The position numbers were made by a program, and so were the translations under genes. This document shows positions 4,792 to 8,329 of a stretch of DNA of 8,329 bases, one piece after another (position 1 is the stretch's first letter; the number at the start of each line of letters is the position of its first letter). Source of the DNA: UBA10324 sp038326325 (GTDB taxonomy: Bacteria > Bacteroidota > Bacteroidia > Chitinophagales > UBA10324); assembly GCA_038326325.1 (NCBI GenBank), contig JBBQJW010000053.1:1-8329 (forward strand), read 5' to 3'. The notes below the pieces were generated by a model, which ran no database searches, was not told where the DNA came from, and worked only from the letters and a program-made list of their open reading frames with translations.

Positions 4792-7700
4792 TTACCGCTC
4801 CAGTATTTTGCGGAGCCAGTCGAAGTAGAGTGTTACATATAGTCCGATGGTCATCATCCAGATGATGAGTAAGTTGAACCAGAAAGTTTCCATTCTGATT
4901 CCGAAGAAAGATTTTACATAAGAATAAAAAGGATCGGAGAGCATTCCCTTGTGCGACGAGTCGTAATAGATAGGTTCGAATCGACGAATCACTTTGTTTT
5001 CGGCAATCAGAATTTTTGGAGTGCCCATATCGTTGCGGACATATTCCTGCAACTTATCGTTGAGTTGATTTTTCTGAAACTCAATAAAATCGTTATCTGA
5101 TTTCATTTTCGCGGCTTGCTGCTCAATCAGATTTTGTTTGTAGTCGTTGGTGCGGTTGTATTCTTTAATCAGATATTTTTTTGTGCTGTCTAAACTCTGA
5201 GTGTAACGGTTAAGATATTCTTTATAGTTTGACTCAAGTGTAACACCATTCATATCAGCATATTTCACTTCAGGAAGTTCATATTGCAAATCCAGCATTT
5301 CATTTTTAAAGAATGAACTGAGTTCTTTCAGTGTATCAGTTGATGGTTTACGCGATTCGAAAAGCATTGCAGTTTTCCGAATCTGTGTTTCCATCATGGG
5401 TGCCCACCAGTCTTTCCGGTAAGTGGCGGTGCTCATAATTCGGTCGAGTTCGAAATATGGTTTTTCGTATTTGTTGTTTTTAAATTGGTCAACGGCAAGT
5501 GCTTCAAATGCCCAGCGCGAAGCCATTACATTTCCAATCATAGGAATTCTTGATTGGCGACTTACGATAGGACTCAAATCTTCAAACTTTACCATCACAC
5601 CACTCAGCATAATTTGTGGAATAACAAGGAATGGAATTAAAATATAAACTGCTACTCTTGTTTTTAATCCGGAAGAAATATTTAATCCGAGCATGTTTGC
5701 GAAACACGAGATGGAAAAAAGCGCAAGCCAGTAATGAGTAAACAAACCGGAGAAACCGAGAATCATATTCCCTACCAGCAGAAACAATAGTGTCTGAAGT
5801 GCGGAAACAATAAACAGAAATGAAATTTTTGAAAGGAGGTAACTGCTTCGGCTCAATCGCAGAAACGATTCGCGTTTCAATATTTTTTTGTCGTGAATGA
5901 TTTCTTCAGCGCTCACAATCAAACCAAGAAATAGAGCTACGATGGTGCAGATGAATATGTAAACCGGAATATTAGGGTTTTTACCAAAACGATATTCTTC
6001 TCCGGGCGCGTTGGCGCGCAATGCGATCGCGAGAATAAAAGCCAGTATAGGACCTTCGAGTAAAGTGATGGCGAGGTACTGAGTGTTATTAACCTTCGCC
6101 AGGAAATTTCGTTTGAAGTAAACGAGATATTGAACGAATGAATTTGACAGGTTGGAAACTACGCTTGAAATATCAGTGTAGTTTTTTTTTGCATCGCTGA
6201 TTTTCTCTTTTACGAAATTGGTGTTGAACAAACGATACCATTCACCTGAAGGAATTTTTCTGTCGGCTGTAGGTCGCCCGTATTCATCAACAGTTTTTGA
6301 TTCAATGATTTTAAAATTCTCTTCTGGATTAATGTTTCCGCACTCGACGCACTCGCTGTTATCGAAGTCAACAAAATTCATTTGTTGTTTGAAGTAGGAG
6401 AGAGAGTCAACAGGATTTCCGTAGAACACCGGATATCCACCCGTGTCGAGAATCAACAACTGGTCGAACAATTTAAAAATATCAGACGACGGTTGGTGTA
6501 TCACCACGAAAACCAATTTGCCTGAAAGAGAAAGTTGCTTCAGTAAATCCATCACATTCTCCGCGTCGTTAGATGAGAGGCCAGAAGTGGGTTCATCAAC
6601 AAATAAAATTTCCGGCTGACGGATTAATTCCAATGCGATGTTCAATCTCTTGCGCTGACCACCACTGATGTATTTATTGAGTGGATCGCCAACTGTTAAA
6701 TCTTTCGATTCGAAAAGTCCGAGCGAAATCAAACACTCATTTACTTTCTTTTCTATTTCTTCATTGGTGAGTTTTCCAAAATAAAGTTTTGCGCTGTAAA
6801 AAAGATTTTGAAAAACAGTCAGCTCTTCAATCAGCAAATCGTCTTGCGGAATATTTCCAATCCACACATGAAGATTATTTTTTGTGGAGTGTAAATCAAT
6901 TCCGTTGATTAATATTTTTCCTTTGTTTGGTTTTATGCTTCCATTCAATAAAGTCAGCAGGGTTGTTTTTCCAGCACCGCTGTTTCCCATTATGCTGATG
7001 AGGTTTCCGGAAGTGGCTGTGAAATTCAAATCGTGCAATCCGATTTTATTTCCACGGAAAGAATAACTGAGGTTTTTTACTTCAAATAAAATTTTATTCG
7101 AAACATCGGAACTGATGAACCGATGAATGATATCGTTGTGAAAAACAGAATTCAATTTGCTTCCGCGAATCACCGAACCTTGTTCGAACACATCAACCGC
7201 ATCTGGAACAACCGCTCTTCCATTTAAAAACAATTGATCGCTGCCGGAATATTTGAAAACGAAAAACTTCAATTCTTCAAAAAATAAAAACAGAATTTCA
7301 CCAACAAGATTTTCTTTCTGAATATGTTTTGAAAAATCATGCGAGTGCGATTCTTTATCAATTAATAAAAATGAATGCGCAGAATTAACAGGAAGTGTAA
7401 CAGAAGTTTCGCAGAGGTAATGGCAGTTATTATAATCCACTTCACTGATGGAAAAAGTATCAGCCACCATTTTTATAAATTCTAATTGCTGTTCCGATAA
7501 ATTTTCGTATGCAGATTTCACGAACTCAAGCAGACGAATCAGCACAATGAGTTTTTGCTTGTGCTCCAACTCCTTATTAATTTCGTTGCAGATTCTTAAT
7601 ACCTTAACCGAGTTTACAGAAATTCTTTTACGGGCTTTACCTTCTTCGCTCTTTCCGCGAAGCTGTTCTAAGAATGAATCGAATGTTAGAAGATATTGCT

Positions 7701-7830
7701 GAACAAAATTGTTGCTGAGTTGTCGTTTTAAAAACCGCTCAACTATTTCGCGGCCTGTTACACCTACTTCATCGGCATTGGCAACAATGGCAAACAATTG
7801 CATTAAAGCTTTTAATATTCTGTCACTCAT
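4792..7830 (-). CDS. ABCG-like ABC half-transporter with TerB-like and FHA-like N-terminal regions
   Basis: A 1012-residue ATPase-permease fusion. Residues about 1-130 are helical and TerB-like (MQLFAIVANADEVGVTGREI). About 150-238 resembles the tail of an FHA domain (LFLNGR at 200-205). The nucleotide-binding domain is at about 248-475: Walker A GNSGAGKTT (282-290, K288), signature SGGQ (389-392), Walker B with D412 and E413, and H445 in the H-loop. All are intact, so ATP hydrolysis is expected. C494 and C497 form a CxxCGN motif just after it. The ABC-2 permease has five membrane segments between about 585 and 760, then about 200 mostly hydrophilic helical residues (780-980), then a last segment at 983-1003. 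The domain order is ABCG/White-like, predicting a dimeric exporter; the substrate is not recognisable. It lies 72 bp downstream of a same-strand gene and may be cotranscribed with it. Confidence 0.9.
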   Translation of the reverse strand: MSDRILKALMQLFAIVANADEVGVTGREIVERFLKRQLSNNFVQQYLLTFDSFLEQLRGKSEEGKARKRISVNSVKVLRICNEINKELEHKQKLIVLIRLLEFVKSAYENLSEQQLEFIKMVADTFSISEVDYNNCHYLCETSVTLPVNSAHSFLLIDKESHSHDFSKHIQKENLVGEILFLFFEELKFFVFKYSGSDQLFLNGRAVVPDAVDVFEQGSVIRGSKLNSVFHNDIIHRFISSDVSNKILFEVKNLSYSFRGNKIGLHDLNFTATSGNLISIMGNSGAGKTTLLTLLNGSIKPNKGKILINGIDLHSTKNNLHVWIGNIPQDDLLIEELTVFQNLFYSAKLYFGKLTNEEIEKKVNECLISLGLFESKDLTVGDPLNKYISGGQRKRLNIALELIRQPEILFVDEPTSGLSSNDAENVMDLLKQLSLSGKLVFVVIHQPSSDIFKLFDQLLILDTGGYPVFYGNPVDSLSYFKQQMNFVDFDNSECVECGNINPEENFKIIESKTVDEYGRPTADRKIPSGEWYRLFNTNFVKEKISDAKKNYTDISSVVSNLSNSFVQYLVYFKRNFLAKVNNTQYLAITLLEGPILAFILAIALRANAPGEEYRFGKNPNIPVYIFICTIVALFLGLIVSAEEIIHDKKILKRESFLRLSRSSYLLSKISFLFIVSALQTLLFLLVGNMILGFSGLFTHYWLALFSISCFANMLGLNISSGLKTRVAVYILIPFLVIPQIMLSGVMVKFEDLSPIVSRQSRIPMIGNVMASRWAFEALAVDQFKNNKYEKPYFELDRIMSTATYRKDWWAPMMETQIRKTAMLFESRKPSTDTLKELSSFFKNEMLDLQYELPEVKYADMNGVTLESNYKEYLNRYTQSLDSTKKYLIKEYNRTNDYKQNLIEQQAAKMKSDNDFIEFQKNQLNDKLQEYVRNDMGTPKILIAENKVIRRFEPIYYDSSHKGMLSDPFYSYVKSFFGIRMETFWFNLLIIWMMTIGLYVTLYFDWLRKILER

Positions 7831-7850
7831 TTAATAATATGTTTAACAGA

Positions 7851-7865
7851 TTGGTGTAACACCAA
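7851..7865. promoter_or_regulatory. Perfect hairpin upstream of the transporter gene
   Basis: TTGGTG (7851-7856) and CACCAA (7860-7865) are perfect inverted repeats around TAA, located 21 bp upstream of the transporter ATG within the 72-bp intergenic gap. It could be an operator, an attenuating hairpin, or a weak terminator of the upstream gene. No T-tract follows, and no clear TAnnTTTG element is visible in this gap. Confidence 0.35.
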
Positions 7866-7902
7866 ATTGAAAATGCAATTGGGCCTGTGACCTGATTTTA
7901 AA

Positions 7903-8329
7903 TTAATTAGTCAACTTGTCTCTTAAACCTTTGAAGAGAGAAATTGTTTTTGTAATATTTTCAGGAGAATAATCTGAAGGTGATTTTACAATTTCGTCGT
8001 ACGAAGCTTTTAAAGTTTCCAGATTCTTCAACAAATCTTTAGAATCTTTATCAGTGTATTCTTTGTAAAGATTAATTAAGTGATAGATGTATAATTTCTG
8101 ATTGTAAACCTTTTCGAAAATTTTATCATTCTCAGGTGTCTTCGGAATATCTTTAATCAAATTCAAACTCAGATAATTTATTTCAATCAACGCTCCGGCA
8201 AGCACATGACTTGCTGCGAGATAGCGCTCATTCTTTTTCAGATAATCATCAGTAGCTGCAAAAGCATGATCTATCAATGCAATAACAGAATCTTTGTTAG
8301 AAGAATTTTTGCTGAAACGCTCTGCAAAC
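7903..8329 (-). CDS. Uncharacterised helical protein, C-terminal part
   Basis: The frame is open from the window edge to a TAA at 7903-7905, giving the last 141 residues; the true start lies beyond the window. The sequence is rich in Lys, Asp, Leu and Ile and looks entirely alpha-helical, with regularly spaced hydrophobic residues and no membrane segment in the visible part. Segments such as FAERFSKNSSNKDSV and YLAASHVLAGALIEINYLSL recall a family of conserved Bacteroidota hypothetical proteins, some of which look like exported lipoproteins, but the N-terminus needed to see a signal peptide is missing. No function is recognised. It is immediately upstream of the transporter gene on the same strand, so the two may form an operon, and it could be an accessory protein of that transporter. 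Confidence 0.75.
   Translation of the reverse strand, partial: FAERFSKNSSNKDSVIALIDHAFAATDDYLKKNERYLAASHVLAGALIEINYLSLNLIKDIPKTPENDKIFEKVYNQKLYIYHLINLYKEYTDKDSKDLLKNLETLKASYDEIVKSPSDYSPENITKTISLFKGLRDKLTN

Noticed and set aside
6310..6360. Insertion-sequence or phage remnant
   Set aside because: No transposase or integrase frame, terminal inverted repeats or target duplications are visible anywhere in the window.
7116..7380. FHA-like region of the transporter as a reader of phosphorylated SiaC T69
   Set aside because: The idea is attractive because the genes are neighbours, but only the strand pattern of an FHA tail is visible; the Gly-Arg and Ser-x-x-His phosphothreonine-binding motifs are not evident, so there is no support in the sequence.

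Overview
The window reads as chromosomal DNA from a member of the Bacteroidota. It is AT-rich, its genes mostly lack Shine-Dalgarno sequences, one intergenic region carries an exact TAnnTTTG -7 promoter element of the type that phylum uses, and the protein families (Bacteroidota-type SpoIIE phosphatase, SiaB/SiaC pair, large ABCG-like transporter with extra N-terminal domains) are typical of it. I cannot place it reliably below phylum level.

Layout. Positions 1-1587 (+): the 3' end of dxr (isoprenoid precursor synthesis) followed by rseP (site-2 intramembrane protease), a common housekeeping pairing. Positions 1588-1749: a TTAG/CTAA-rich degenerate repeat tract. Positions 1750-1833 (+): tRNA-Leu(CAA). 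Positions 1882-3725 (-): a two-gene unit with a cyclic-nucleotide-binding/SpoIIE-type PP2C phosphatase first and a DUF1415 protein second. Positions 3832-4788 (+): a divergent two-gene unit with a SiaB-like kinase of the GHKL fold and a SiaC-like phosphoprotein (DUF1987). Positions 4792-7830 (-): a 1012-residue ABC half-transporter that converges on siaC with only 3 bp between the stop codons. Positions 7903-8329 (-): the 3' part of an uncharacterised helical protein gene upstream of the transporter.

How the genes fit together. The phosphatase, kinase and phosphoprotein form a complete SiaA/SiaB/SiaC-like partner-switching module around one divergent promoter region. In Pseudomonas aeruginosa SiaB phosphorylates SiaC on a threonine, SiaA removes the phosphate, and unphosphorylated SiaC activates the diguanylate cyclase SiaD. 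Here the input differs: a soluble cNMP-binding domain replaces the membrane sensor. No cyclase is present in the window, so the output is unknown. This is the most interesting part of the window. The second notable item is the transporter, which combines a TerB-like region, an FHA-like region, an ABCG-type ATPase with a CxxC motif, and a permease whose last extracytoplasmic loop is expanded to about 200 residues. Whether the Sia-like module and the transporter are functionally connected is unknown; they are only neighbours.
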